Below, in pieces: positions 1-9,365 of a stretch of 17,889 nt of DNA; the first letter of the stretch is position 1, and the number at the start of each line of letters is the position of its first letter. This DNA is from UBA1367 sp040268355 (GTDB lineage Bacteria > Actinomycetota > Coriobacteriia > Coriobacteriales > Atopobiaceae): positions 1 through 17,889 of the forward strand of contig JAWRIT010000091.1 of assembly GCA_040268355.1 (NCBI GenBank), written 5' to 3'. The notes beneath the pieces were generated by a model that saw only the letters and a list, made by a program, of their open reading frames with translations, searched no databases and was not told where the DNA came from. Both the position numbers and the translations under genes were made by a program.

Positions 1-182
1 AAGTCGGCTCGGCTAGCCTGATTCCACCCACGCCTAGCCGTCCGCTGCAGCTCCGATTATACAGGGGCTGCGCGTCAGCATGCGCATTCGTCGCCAGCGC
101 CGAAACCACTCGCAAAACCCATCGAGAAATAGGTTGACACAGAATCAATCGCTTCGCCCGCCACGCCACCTCGGTAGACGCG
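1..182. other. Non-coding stretch downstream of typA
   Basis: No convincing gene is seen here. Two weak signals are visible. A 7-bp inverted repeat CGGCTAG (10-16) / CTAGCCG (34-40) has no T tract. A TATAAT hexamer on the minus strand (56-61) could be a -10 box for a gene beyond the left edge, but no recognisable -35 lies 16-18 bases upstream of it. No intrinsic terminator for typA could be identified. Confidence 0.4.
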
Positions 183-2021
183 CTACTTCTTGACCATCCC
201 GTGGCGCACGTTCCACTTGCGACGCTCGATCTCAGAGAGGATGCGCTTGCGCAGGCGGATGTTCTTGGGCGTGATCTCCACCAGCTCGTCGTCGGCGATG
301 TACTCCAGGGCCTCCTCAAGCGTGAAGGTGCGAGGGGGCGTGAGCTGCACGGCGATGTCGGCCGTGCTCGAGCGCTGGTTCCCCAGGCTCTTGGTCCGCG
401 CGATGTTGACCACCATGTCCCCGGACTTCGAGCGCTCGCCCACCAACATGCCCTCGTAGCACTCCGTGCCAGGCTCCACGAAAAGCGAGCCGCGCTCTTG
501 GAGCGTGCCGAGGGCGTACGCCACGGCCTTCTCTGTGGACATGGAGATCATCGCCCCGTTCTGGCGCCCGCCGAGGTCACCGGCAAAGGGACCGTACTCA
601 AGGAAGGTGTGATAGAACACGGCCTCCCCATGGGTCGCGTTGAGGATGCGGTTCTTGAGGCCCATGATCCCTCGTGTGGGAATGCGAAACTCCAGGTGGG
701 TCTGGGCGCCGGACGCCTCCATGGTGGTCATGGTGCCACTCGATGCCCCAAACACCTCGATGACCTTGCCGGCAAACTCGGAGGGGCACTCGACGACCAC
801 CTGCTCGATTGGCTCGAGCCGCATGCCGTCCTCCCCCTTCTTGAAGAGCACGCGCGGACGTCCCACCTGAAACTCGAACCCCTCGCGACGCATCTGCTCC
901 ATGAGCACCGAGAGATGCAGAATGCCGCGTCCGGCCACCTCGACGCCGGTCTTGTCGGCCAACTCCTCGATGCGCATGGTCACGTTGTTCTCGGCCTCCT
1001 GCTCCAGGCGCTCCTTGAGCTGGCGGCCACCCACGATCTCACCGTCGCGACCCACCAATGGGGAGGTCGACGCCTCGAAGACCACGGCGAGGGTCGGGGG
1101 GTCGATCTCGATGGGGTCGAGTTCGATGGGGCGCTCCGGGTCGGTGTAGACGTCACCGATGTCGGTGCCCTCGATGCCCACGACGGCGCCGATGTCTCCG
1201 GCAACGACCTCGCCGCACTCCTTGCGTCCCAGGTAGTCGAAGGTAAAGAGCTGCTTCACCTGGCCCATGGCCCGGCTGCCGTCGTTCTTGACGACCAGGA
1301 TCCTGTCCCCCTGACGGATGGTCCCCGAGAACACGCGACCTATGCCGATGCGCCCCACGTAGCTGGAGTGGTCGACGGTCACACACTGCATGGCCAGCGG
1401 CCCCTCCACGTCCACGTCGGGGGCCGGCAGCGAGTCGACGATCATGTCGAGCAGCGGGAGCATGTCGTTGCTGTCGTCGTTGGGATCAAGGCGCGCGAAG
1501 CCGTTGACGGCCGAAGCGTAGACCACGTGCTCCATGGCGAACTCGAGCTGGTCGTCGTCTGCCCCGAGGTCCATCATCAGGTCGAGCGAGTCGTTGAGTG
1601 CCTGCTCGGGATCGGCTCCCTCGCGATCGATCTTGTTGACGACCACCATGATGCGCAGGCCGCACTCGATGGCATGGCGCAGCACGAAGCGCGTCTGCGG
1701 CATGGGTCCCTCTGCCGCGTCCACCAGAAGCAGTGCGCCATCCGCCATCTTGAGCACCCGTTCGACCTCGCCCCCAAAGTCGGCGTGCCCCGGGGTGTCG
1801 ATCACATTGATCTTGACGTCGCGATAGCTGATCGAGATGTTTTTGGCGAGAATCGTGATGCCCCGCTCGCGCTCCTGATCGTTGGAGTCGAGCACGCGTT
1901 CCTGCACCTGCTGGTTCTCGCGAAAGGCCCCCAACGCCCGGAGCATCTGGTCGACGAGCGTGGTCTTGCCGTGGTCGACATGGGCGATGATGGCGATGTT
2001 GCGAATGTGCTCCTGGAGCAT
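183..2021 (-). CDS. typA: Ribosome-associated GTPase TypA/BipA
   Basis: Translational GTPase of the EF-G-like family that binds the 70S ribosome and supports 50S assembly and stress or cold adaptation. The 612-residue product is the usual family length. All G motifs are present: AHVDHGKT (13-20), RGIT (53-56), DTPGH (75-79) and NKID (129-132). An EF-Tu-like domain II, an EF-G III/V-like region and the TypA-specific C-terminal domain follow, the last ending in a basic segment. The ATG at 2021 was chosen because AGAGG lies 6 bases upstream and the protein then begins MLQEHIRNIAIIAHVDHGKT as in homologues; the frame stays open upstream to 2102 but gives atypical residues. The gene is monocistronic and divergent from the small gene at 2211. 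Function by homology is very secure. Confidence 0.97.
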   Translation of the reverse strand: MLQEHIRNIAIIAHVDHGKTTLVDQMLRALGAFRENQQVQERVLDSNDQERERGITILAKNISISYRDVKINVIDTPGHADFGGEVERVLKMADGALLLVDAAEGPMPQTRFVLRHAIECGLRIMVVVNKIDREGADPEQALNDSLDLMMDLGADDDQLEFAMEHVVYASAVNGFARLDPNDDSNDMLPLLDMIVDSLPAPDVDVEGPLAMQCVTVDHSSYVGRIGIGRVFSGTIRQGDRILVVKNDGSRAMGQVKQLFTFDYLGRKECGEVVAGDIGAVVGIEGTDIGDVYTDPERPIELDPIEIDPPTLAVVFEASTSPLVGRDGEIVGGRQLKERLEQEAENNVTMRIEELADKTGVEVAGRGILHLSVLMEQMRREGFEFQVGRPRVLFKKGEDGMRLEPIEQVVVECPSEFAGKVIEVFGASSGTMTTMEASGAQTHLEFRIPTRGIMGLKNRILNATHGEAVFYHTFLEYGPFAGDLGGRQNGAMISMSTEKAVAYALGTLQERGSLFVEPGTECYEGMLVGERSKSGDMVVNIARTKSLGNQRSSTADIAVQLTPPRTFTLEEALEYIADDELVEITPKNIRLRKRILSEIERRKWNVRHGMVKK

Positions 2022-2210
2022 GGCTGACCTCTTCTGTTGGGTGTAACCAAGCAACGGTAGCGCACGAGGGCAGCTCTGGTCACAAGGTACCAACCATTCC
2101 ATAAATCGACCTTTTTGGGTGTACCGTCAGGCAGGAGGGCGTCTCTGCGTGGGAGGGCGTGACGTACCTGATAGAGTGGACAGGAGGATTCCAGGGAAAG
2201 GACGGGCGAC

Positions 2211-2654
2211 ATGGCAGAGCTGAGAGCAGGGGTCTCCGGGGCGACTGACGAGCTGTCGAGCGAGCTGCTTGGTGACGCGCTCGATCTGCTCGCCGAGGGA
2301 GAGCCGGTGAACGTCCTTCTGGTCGTCCAGGACGAGGCGGGCGTCGTTGCCAGCTACGAGTTTGCCGACGACGGCCCCGCCGCCTGCTTGGCGGGCGCGC
2401 GACAGCGCGTGCAGGAGATTGGAAGACACGGCGACAAGGCGTCCGGCCTTGGCGTGGCGGTGCGCTACGCGCTGGTCTACGAGGGCGCCGTCGCAGATGA
2501 CGACGGTACCTACCAGGACGCCCTCATTCTCGAGTTCGGGGAGCGGGGCTGGCAGTCCTACTCCGCCTTCTGCCGCTTCGAGGGAAAGGGCGCTGGCGAC
2601 GACTTCGCCTGGACCGACCCGGCTCCCGCCGGCGAGGTCGAGCCTCTGCTCTGA
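2211..2654 (+). CDS. Hypothetical protein, 147 aa
   Basis: Not a family I recognise. The product is a soluble acidic protein without signal peptide, membrane segment or obvious catalytic motif. Coding is supported by an AAAGGA Shine-Dalgarno 8 bases before the ATG, strong third-position GC bias like the neighbours, and the lack of a better overlapping frame. The sequence reads as an alpha/beta domain: a helical start (about 13-27), a hydrophobic strand NVLLVVQDEAG (33-43), a helix around residues 57-70, then strands near 80-92 and 103-110 and an aromatic-rich C-terminal part. A small single-domain regulator or substrate-binding fold is possible, but nothing in the sequence decides a function. 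It stands alone between typA (divergent) and the convergently oriented tRNA genes. Confidence 0.7.
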   Translation: MAELRAGVSGATDELSSELLGDALDLLAEGEPVNVLLVVQDEAGVVASYEFADDGPAACLAGARQRVQEIGRHGDKASGLGVAVRYALVYEGAVADDDGTYQDALILEFGERGWQSYSAFCRFEGKGAGDDFAWTDPAPAGEVEPLL

Positions 2655-2725
2655 GCCTTACGGGGCTTCGCGCGGCAGGCGCATGGTCCTTTGTCTGAGA
2701 CCGTGGGGCGAGGTGCGTGCACTCA

Positions 2726-2753
2726 CAAGAAAAGCGCCCCTTCGCAGAGGCGC
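2726..2753 (-). terminator. Intrinsic terminator of the tRNA-Ile/tRNA-Ala unit
   Basis: Read on the minus strand, GCGCCTC (2753-2747) pairs with GGGGCGC (2740-2734) around a 6-base loop and is followed directly by TTTTCTTG. It starts 11 bases after the end of tRNA-Ala, as expected for the end of the tRNA transcript. Confidence 0.8.
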
Positions 2754-2763
2754 CGTGCCTTCG

Positions 2764-2839
2764 TGGTGGAGATGAAGGGGCTCGAACCCTCGGCCTCAGG
2801 CTTGCAAAGCCCGCGCTCTCCCAGCTGAGCTACATCCCC
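2764..2839 (-). tRNA. alaT: tRNA-Ala (anticodon TGC)
   Basis: A 76-base gene with CCA encoded. The acceptor stem GGGGATG pairs with CATCTCC and contains the G3:U70 wobble that is the identity element for alanyl-tRNA synthetase. The anticodon arm is CGGGC-TTTGCAA-GCCTG, giving anticodon TGC, and the T-loop is TTCGAGC. It lies 69 bases downstream of tRNA-Ile on the same strand, and an intrinsic terminator follows. Confidence 0.97.
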
Positions 2840-2853
2840 ATAGATGTTCTCGT

Positions 2854-2898
2854 AATAACCGCCCCAGCGGCGACTCGGCTAGCGCTGGGGCGGTTATT
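2854..2898. repeat. Perfect 16-bp inverted repeat between the two tRNA genes
   Basis: AATAACCGCCCCAGCG (2854-2869) pairs perfectly with its reverse complement at 2883-2898 around a 13-base loop. It fills most of the 69-base spacer between tRNA-Ile and tRNA-Ala. The GC-rich core followed by GGTTATT resembles a terminator whose U-rich part lies inside the stem, but no further T run follows on either strand. It may be a partial terminator or attenuator, or a processing signal separating the two tRNA precursors. Confidence 0.85.
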
Positions 2899-2908
2899 CA
2901 CAAGAAAG

Positions 2909-2985
2909 TGGTGGGCCTGACAAGGTTCGAACTTGTGACCTCCCGGTTATCAGCCGGACGCTCTGACCAACTGAGCTACAGGCCC
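2909..2985 (-). tRNA. ileT: tRNA-Ile (anticodon GAT)
   Basis: A 77-base gene with CCA encoded. The acceptor stem GGGCCTG pairs with CAGGCCC, the D-arm begins TAGCTCAGTTGGT, and the anticodon arm TCCGG-CTGATAA-CCGGG gives anticodon GAT. The T-loop is TTCGAAC. It is the first gene of a two-tRNA unit (Ile then Ala), the same pair and order often found in 16S-23S spacers, but no rRNA is present here. Confidence 0.97.
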
Positions 2986-2998
2986 AACGCAAGAGATA

Positions 2999-3027
2999 AT
3001 AGTACACATCGCCCCAAGTGCGGTCAA
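2999..3027 (-). promoter_or_regulatory. Promoter of the tRNA-Ile/tRNA-Ala unit
   Basis: On the minus strand, TTGACC (3027-3022) and TACTAT (3004-2999) are separated by exactly 17 bases, and the -10 box ends 13 bases before the tRNA-Ile 5' end. This is a near-consensus sigma-70-type promoter. Confidence 0.8.
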
Positions 3028-3110
3028 GAAGTATTTTTGTTCCGGTGAGGTCGCCTGATCTTGTGCCCTGCTCGTGCGGCGAACGATGTTCAAGACTCGG
3101 CATGACCAGG

Positions 3111-3138
3111 TGTTTGGCACGACCCATACGGGTATGAT
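3111..3138 (+). promoter_or_regulatory. Possible promoter of the DUF151 gene
   Basis: TATGAT (3133-3138) is a good -10 hexamer preceded by GGG. The best -35 is a poor TGTTTG (3111-3116) at 16 bases; the better-looking TTGGCA at 3114 is only 13 bases away. The start codon lies 32 bases downstream. Confidence 0.3.
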
Positions 3139-3170
3139 GCTCAAAGGACATCCAACCGAAAGGCACTGTC

Positions 3171-3668
3171 TTGGTACGCATGGAGATACAGACGGTCGTC
3201 GTGGGTGGCATGCAGATGCCGTCCCTGATCGTGTTGAAGACACCAGACACGGAGGGCGAGGACATCCACCTGCCCATCCGCGTGGGACCCGTCGAGGCCG
3301 CCTCCATCACGGAGGGAATCGACCAGAAGGACCGGCAGCGACCGCTCACCCATGATTTGCTCTCCCAGGTCGTCGGCGCCTTGGGCGCCCAGGTGGCCTC
3401 GGTGTCCATCGTCGGCGTGAGCGGCACCACCTTCTACGCGACGCTGCAGCTGGTCACGAGCGCTGGCGCGAGCATTGACGTCGATTGCCGGCCCTCTGAC
3501 GCGCTCGCGCTCGCCGTTCGTCTGAACGTGCCCATCTACGTGCGTGAGCATGTTCTCGAGACGGCCACGATGCCTGACTTCCAGAAGGTCGAGGAGGACG
3601 CCCGTCAGGACAAGCTCGAGGCGTTCCATGACTTTGTGGAGGGCCTGAGTCCCGAGGACTTCAGCTAG
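3171..3668 (+). CDS. Bifunctional nuclease (BFN, DUF151) family protein
   Basis: Member of the DUF151/BFN family (Pfam PF02577), for which some members have reported DNase/RNase activity; the cellular role in actinobacteria is not settled. Family hallmarks are visible: LPIRVGPVEAASI (38-50) near the N-terminus, RPLTHDLL (57-64), the strand TTFYATL, the signature RPSDALALAVR and PIYVREHVLE near the end. At 165 residues the length is typical, with an acidic C-terminal helix after the domain. I chose the TTG at 3171 because AAAGG lies 7 bases upstream; the in-frame ATG at 3180 would leave a 16-base spacing. The gene lies between the tRNA promoter (divergent) and gyrA (convergent), breaking the otherwise minus-strand run gyrA to ileT. 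Confidence 0.9.
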   Translation: MVRMEIQTVVVGGMQMPSLIVLKTPDTEGEDIHLPIRVGPVEAASITEGIDQKDRQRPLTHDLLSQVVGALGAQVASVSIVGVSGTTFYATLQLVTSAGASIDVDCRPSDALALAVRLNVPIYVREHVLETATMPDFQKVEEDARQDKLEAFHDFVEGLSPEDFS

Positions 3669-3714
3669 CAGCAGACACCGATGCGGGGCGGCACGGGGGA
3701 AGAGGCACCTATGT

Positions 3715-3731
3715 GTCGCTCAGGAAGCGAC
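3715..3731. terminator. Weak hairpin between convergent DUF151 and gyrA ends
   Basis: GTCGCT (3715-3720) pairs with AGCGAC (3726-3731) around a 5-base loop in the 74-base gap between convergent genes. Neither strand has a clear T run after it, so termination here is only a guess from position. Confidence 0.3.
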
Positions 3732-3742
3732 GAGGTCAGAGA

Positions 3743-6559
<2,817 letters not shown>

Positions 6560-6596
6560 ACCATTTCCTCTGATGTGATCTGATGGTCCCTCGTGC

Positions 6597-6617
6597 GATG
6601 GGGCAGCACGCCCCATC
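6597..6617. repeat. Hairpin 2 in the gyrB-gyrA gap
   Basis: GATGGGGC (6597-6604) and GCCCCATC (6610-6617) form an 8-bp stem with a 5-base loop, about 38 bases upstream of the gyrA start. There is no T run on the minus strand, so it is not a standard terminator; it could act on gyrA mRNA stability, processing or translation. Confidence 0.7.
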
Positions 6618-6632
6618 ATGCACGCTCACCTG

Positions 6633-6661
6633 CCGCGCGGCGTCGTTATCCCGCCGCGCGG
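6633..6661. repeat. Hairpin 1 in the gyrB-gyrA gap
   Basis: CCGCGCGGC (6633-6641) and GCCGCGCGG (6653-6661) form a perfect 9-bp, all-GC stem with an 11-base loop, 7 bases after the gyrB stop codon. No T tract follows on the minus strand. It may protect the gyrB 3' end or mark an RNA-processing point inside a gyrB-gyrA transcript. Confidence 0.75.
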
Positions 6662-6668
6662 TCATGCG

Positions 6669-8621
6669 CTAGATGTCCAGGAATCGAACGTCCTTGGCGT
6701 GGGTCTGAATGAACGTGCGGCGCTTCTCGACCTGGTTGCCCATGAGGTTGGCCACCGCGCGGTCGGCCGCCATGGCGTCCTCGACGGTCACCCGCAGCAT
6801 GATTCGGTTCTTGGGCTCCATCGTGGTCGCCCAGAGTTGCTCGGGATCCATCTCTCCAAGACCTTTGTAGCGCTGGACGGTGTACTTGCTGGCGTCCTCG
6901 AACTTGGCCGCCTCGATGGCCAGCTCCTCGTCGGTGTAGAGATACTTCCCGTTCTTCTTGCCCTTGGGCCTGAGCTGGTACAGCGGCGGCTGCGCCACGT
7001 AGATGTAGCCGGCGTCGATCATGGGCTTCATGTAGCGGTAGAAGAAGGTGAGCAGCAGGATGCGGATGTGCGCGCCGTCGACGTCGGCGTCGGTCATGAT
7101 CACAATCTTGTGGTAACGCGCCTTGGAGATGTCGAACTCCGGGCCGATGCCCGTGCCGATGGCCGTGATGAGCGAGGTGATGGTCTCGCTCGACAGGGCG
7201 CGATGATCCTGCACGCGCTCCACGTTCAGAATCTTGCCGCGAAGCGGCAGGACCGCCTGGATGGAGCGGTCGCGGGCCATCTTCGCCGAACCGCCTGCGG
7301 AATCGCCCTCGACGATGAACAGCTCGGTCATCTCGGCGTCACGCACCGAGCAGTCGGCGAGCTTGCCCGGCAGGCTCGCGCTCTCGAGCAGGCCCTTGCG
7401 GCGCGTGGCTTGGCGGGCCTTCTGCGCCGCCAGACGTCCCTTGGCCGCCTGATTCGCCTTCTTGAAGATCTCCTTGGCCTGGTTGGGATGCTCCTCGAGG
7501 TACTCGGCCATCCCCTGTGCGACCACCTTGTTGGTGAGCGTGCGCATGTAGGAGTTGCCCAGCTTGGCTTTGGTCTGGCCCTCGAACTGCGGGTCAGGCA
7601 GCTTCACCGAGATCACGGCCGTCATGCCCTCGCGGACGTCGTCGCCGGTCAGGTTGGCGTCCTTGTCCTTGAGCAGCTTGTGGGAGCGGGCGTAGTCGTT
7701 GATCGTCTTGGTGATGGCCGACCGGAAGCCCTCGAGGTGCATGCCACCCTCGTCGGTGTAGATGTCGTTGGCAAAGCTCATCACCGTGCCCGAGTAGGAG
7801 GTGTTCCACTGCATGGCCACCTCGACCTCGCCCTTCTGCTCCGCCGGCGCGTCGGGCGCCGATGCGCCGGTGATGTAGACGGGGTTGCGGTCCATGCCGG
7901 GAAGCACGGTCTTCTCCTCGTTGAGAAAGCGAACGAAGTCGACGATGCCACCGGAGTAGCAGAACTCAGCCACACGCGGCTGCAGCTCGCGCTCGTCGAC
8001 GATCGTGATCTTGAGGTTCTTGTTGAGGAAGGCCGTCTCCTGCAGGTGGTCGTGGAGCGTGTCGAAGTCGTAGATGACGGAGTCGAAGATCGTCTCATCG
8101 GGCCAGAAGGTGATGGAGGTGCCCGTGGCCTTCGACTTGCCCACCTGCTCCATCTTGCGGACGGTCTTGCCGCGGCTGAACTCCATCTCGTAGATGCCGC
8201 CGTCTCGCTTGACGCGGGCGACCAACTTCTTCGAGAGCGCGTTGACAACCGAGACGCCCACGCCGTGCAGGCCGCCGGACACCTTGTAGGCGTCGTTGTC
8301 GAACTTGCCTCCGGCGTGCAGCACCGTCAGGACCACCTCGAGCGTCGGGATGCGCTTCTGGGGGTGGCGCGCGACCGGGATGCCGCGGCCGTTGTCCTCG
8401 ACGGTCACGGAGTTGTCAGGGTGCACCGTCACCTTGATGCGCGTGCAGAATCCCGCCATGGCCTCGTCGACCGAGTTGTCGACGACCTCCCACACCAGGT
8501 GATGCAGACCCGAGGCGCTCGTCGAGCCGATGTACATGCCCGGACGCTTGCGGACGGGGGCAAGCCCCTCCAACACCTTGATGCTCGATGCCTCATAGGA
8601 GGTCTTGTTCTTCTTTGCCAC
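6669..8621 (-). CDS. gyrB: DNA gyrase subunit B
   Basis: ATPase subunit of gyrase, a type IIA topoisomerase. The 650-residue length fits the shorter actinobacterial/Firmicutes type without the E. coli insertion. The GHKL ATPase domain shows EVVDNSVDEA (45-54), DNGRGIPV (76-83), HAGGKF (102-107) and GLHGVG (118-123). The transducer carries GQTKAKLGN (348-356). The TOPRIM domain has EGDSAGG (438-444) and DADVDGAHI (511-519) with its metal-binding acidic residues. The protein ends RRTFIQTHAKDVRFLDI as expected. Translation starts at GTG with GGAG 4 bases upstream. It lies downstream of the DUF721 gene after a 201-base gap and upstream of gyrA, so a gyrBA transcript with its own leader is likely. 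Confidence 0.98.
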   Translation of the reverse strand: MAKKNKTSYEASSIKVLEGLAPVRKRPGMYIGSTSASGLHHLVWEVVDNSVDEAMAGFCTRIKVTVHPDNSVTVEDNGRGIPVARHPQKRIPTLEVVLTVLHAGGKFDNDAYKVSGGLHGVGVSVVNALSKKLVARVKRDGGIYEMEFSRGKTVRKMEQVGKSKATGTSITFWPDETIFDSVIYDFDTLHDHLQETAFLNKNLKITIVDERELQPRVAEFCYSGGIVDFVRFLNEEKTVLPGMDRNPVYITGASAPDAPAEQKGEVEVAMQWNTSYSGTVMSFANDIYTDEGGMHLEGFRSAITKTINDYARSHKLLKDKDANLTGDDVREGMTAVISVKLPDPQFEGQTKAKLGNSYMRTLTNKVVAQGMAEYLEEHPNQAKEIFKKANQAAKGRLAAQKARQATRRKGLLESASLPGKLADCSVRDAEMTELFIVEGDSAGGSAKMARDRSIQAVLPLRGKILNVERVQDHRALSSETITSLITAIGTGIGPEFDISKARYHKIVIMTDADVDGAHIRILLLTFFYRYMKPMIDAGYIYVAQPPLYQLRPKGKKNGKYLYTDEELAIEAAKFEDASKYTVQRYKGLGEMDPEQLWATTMEPKNRIMLRVTVEDAMAADRAVANLMGNQVEKRRTFIQTHAKDVRFLDI

Positions 8622-8641
8622 GTTTCTCCTTACTCAAGCAA

Positions 8642-8662
8642 GCCGCCGAACCACAAGGCGGC
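8642..8662. repeat. Hairpin in the gyrB leader
   Basis: GCCGCC (8642-8647) and GGCGGC (8657-8662) form a 6-bp GC stem with a 9-base loop, 20 bases before the gyrB start. On the minus strand it is followed by TTGCTTGAG and then the gyrB ribosome-binding site. It could be a weak terminator/attenuator or simply leader structure. Confidence 0.5.
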
Positions 8663-8696
8663 CTTAACACGCGAACTGGGATTCTGGGATGCCACG

Positions 8697-8738
8697 TCAG
8701 GCGATAGAACCACAGGGACACTTCATTTTACTCCTCAT
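8697..8738 (-). CDS. Possible 13-residue leader peptide upstream of gyrB
   Basis: The gyrB leader holds a very short frame, MRSKMKCPCGSIA, with GAGG just before the first ATG (8738) and an excellent GAGGAG before the in-frame second ATG (8726). It contains a CPC motif and ends at a TGA, 35 bases before the leader hairpin. Nothing else supports expression, and such short frames often occur by chance; what stands out is the strength of the ribosome-binding site. Confidence 0.25.
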   Translation of the reverse strand: MRSKMKCPCGSIA

Positions 8739-8785
8739 GTCCTCACTTTGTATTCGGCCCAGAGCAAAAACACGACCGTGGTTTG

Positions 8786-8797
8786 GCCCATATGGGC
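8786..8797. repeat. 12-bp palindrome between the DUF721 gene and gyrB
   Basis: GCCCATATGGGC is a perfect palindrome 26 bases past the DUF721 stop codon. On the minus strand a TTTTTG run follows 15 bases later. It could be an operator for gyrB or part of an imperfect terminator. Confidence 0.4.
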
Positions 8798-8822
8798 ATC
8801 TGAGGCCACCAGACCCAGAAAT

Positions 8823-9365
8823 TCAGGGGGTTTCGTCAAAGTCGGTCTTTTTGAGCCTCTGCCTTCGCTTGGAGAGCTCCACCGCCCGCAGCGCCTGGTC
8901 CCTCAGGTTCTCGGGGAGTCGCTCGACCAGGGCGCGCGCCTCGGCGCGCTCGCGTGGCGAGAGCTCGGGAAGCTCCTCGGGACTCGCCGTTGCGGTGCGC
9001 TCGCGCTTCGCGCGGCGCGTCTTGTACCCCTCGCGGGAGACGAGGAAGTCGATCCCGGAGACCGAGTAGCCGACGTTTGCGAGCCGGGCGAGGTAGAGGT
9101 CCTTGTTCACGCCGAAGTCGGTGGCCATGACGTGCGAGTCGACGTAGACCCCGAGCACCGGGGGTGCCCCGTGCACGCGGGCGGGCTTGAGGAAGACCCC
9201 TGTGGTGTGAGCACGCTCGCGGTCCCCGTTGGCCCGATACCACGCCGCCGCCGCGCGCTGGCCTTCCGACATGCGCGAGGCCATGCGCCGTCCGACGACC
9301 TCGCCCATCAACTCGGAGACGCTCTGCGGAGCCTCTCCCCCGAACTCCAGCTCCCACTCAGCCAC
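8823..9365 (-). CDS. DUF721 (DciA-like) protein
   Basis: A 180-residue protein of the DUF721 family, which includes DciA, the ancestral factor that helps load the replicative helicase DnaB in bacteria without DnaC/DnaI. The assignment rests on location (directly after recF in the dnaA-gyrB cluster, as in many actinobacteria) and on the family pattern: a helix around residues 15-35 and a compact alpha/beta core with GVYVDSHVMATDF (72-84), DLYLARLANVGYSVSGIDF (88-106) and VSREG. A basic stretch YKTRRAKRERT and a helical, charged C-terminus follow. DciA usually has a KH-like domain plus a disordered tail; the match here is moderate. Its ATG overlaps the 3' end of recF by 8 bases, so the genes are translationally coupled. 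Confidence 0.75.
   Translation of the reverse strand: MAEWELEFGGEAPQSVSELMGEVVGRRMASRMSEGQRAAAAWYRANGDRERAHTTGVFLKPARVHGAPPVLGVYVDSHVMATDFGVNKDLYLARLANVGYSVSGIDFLVSREGYKTRRAKRERTATASPEELPELSPRERAEARALVERLPENLRDQALRAVELSKRRQRLKKTDFDETP

Noticed and set aside
56..84. TATAAT on the minus strand as a promoter toward the left edge
   Set aside because: No -35-like hexamer at 16-18 bases and no gene visible in the window; recorded only as a possibility.
201..2027. Long plus-strand frame opposite typA
   Set aside because: Antisense shadow of typA with biased composition and no ribosome-binding site or domain.
2037..2123. Direct repeat TTGGGTGTA in the typA upstream region (2037-2045 and 2115-2123)
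   Set aside because: A 9-base repeat in about 190 bases is not far from chance, and no promoter context supports it.
2764..2985. Remnant rRNA operon around the tRNA pair
   Set aside because: No 16S or 23S sequence flanks the tRNAs; the unit has its own promoter and terminator.
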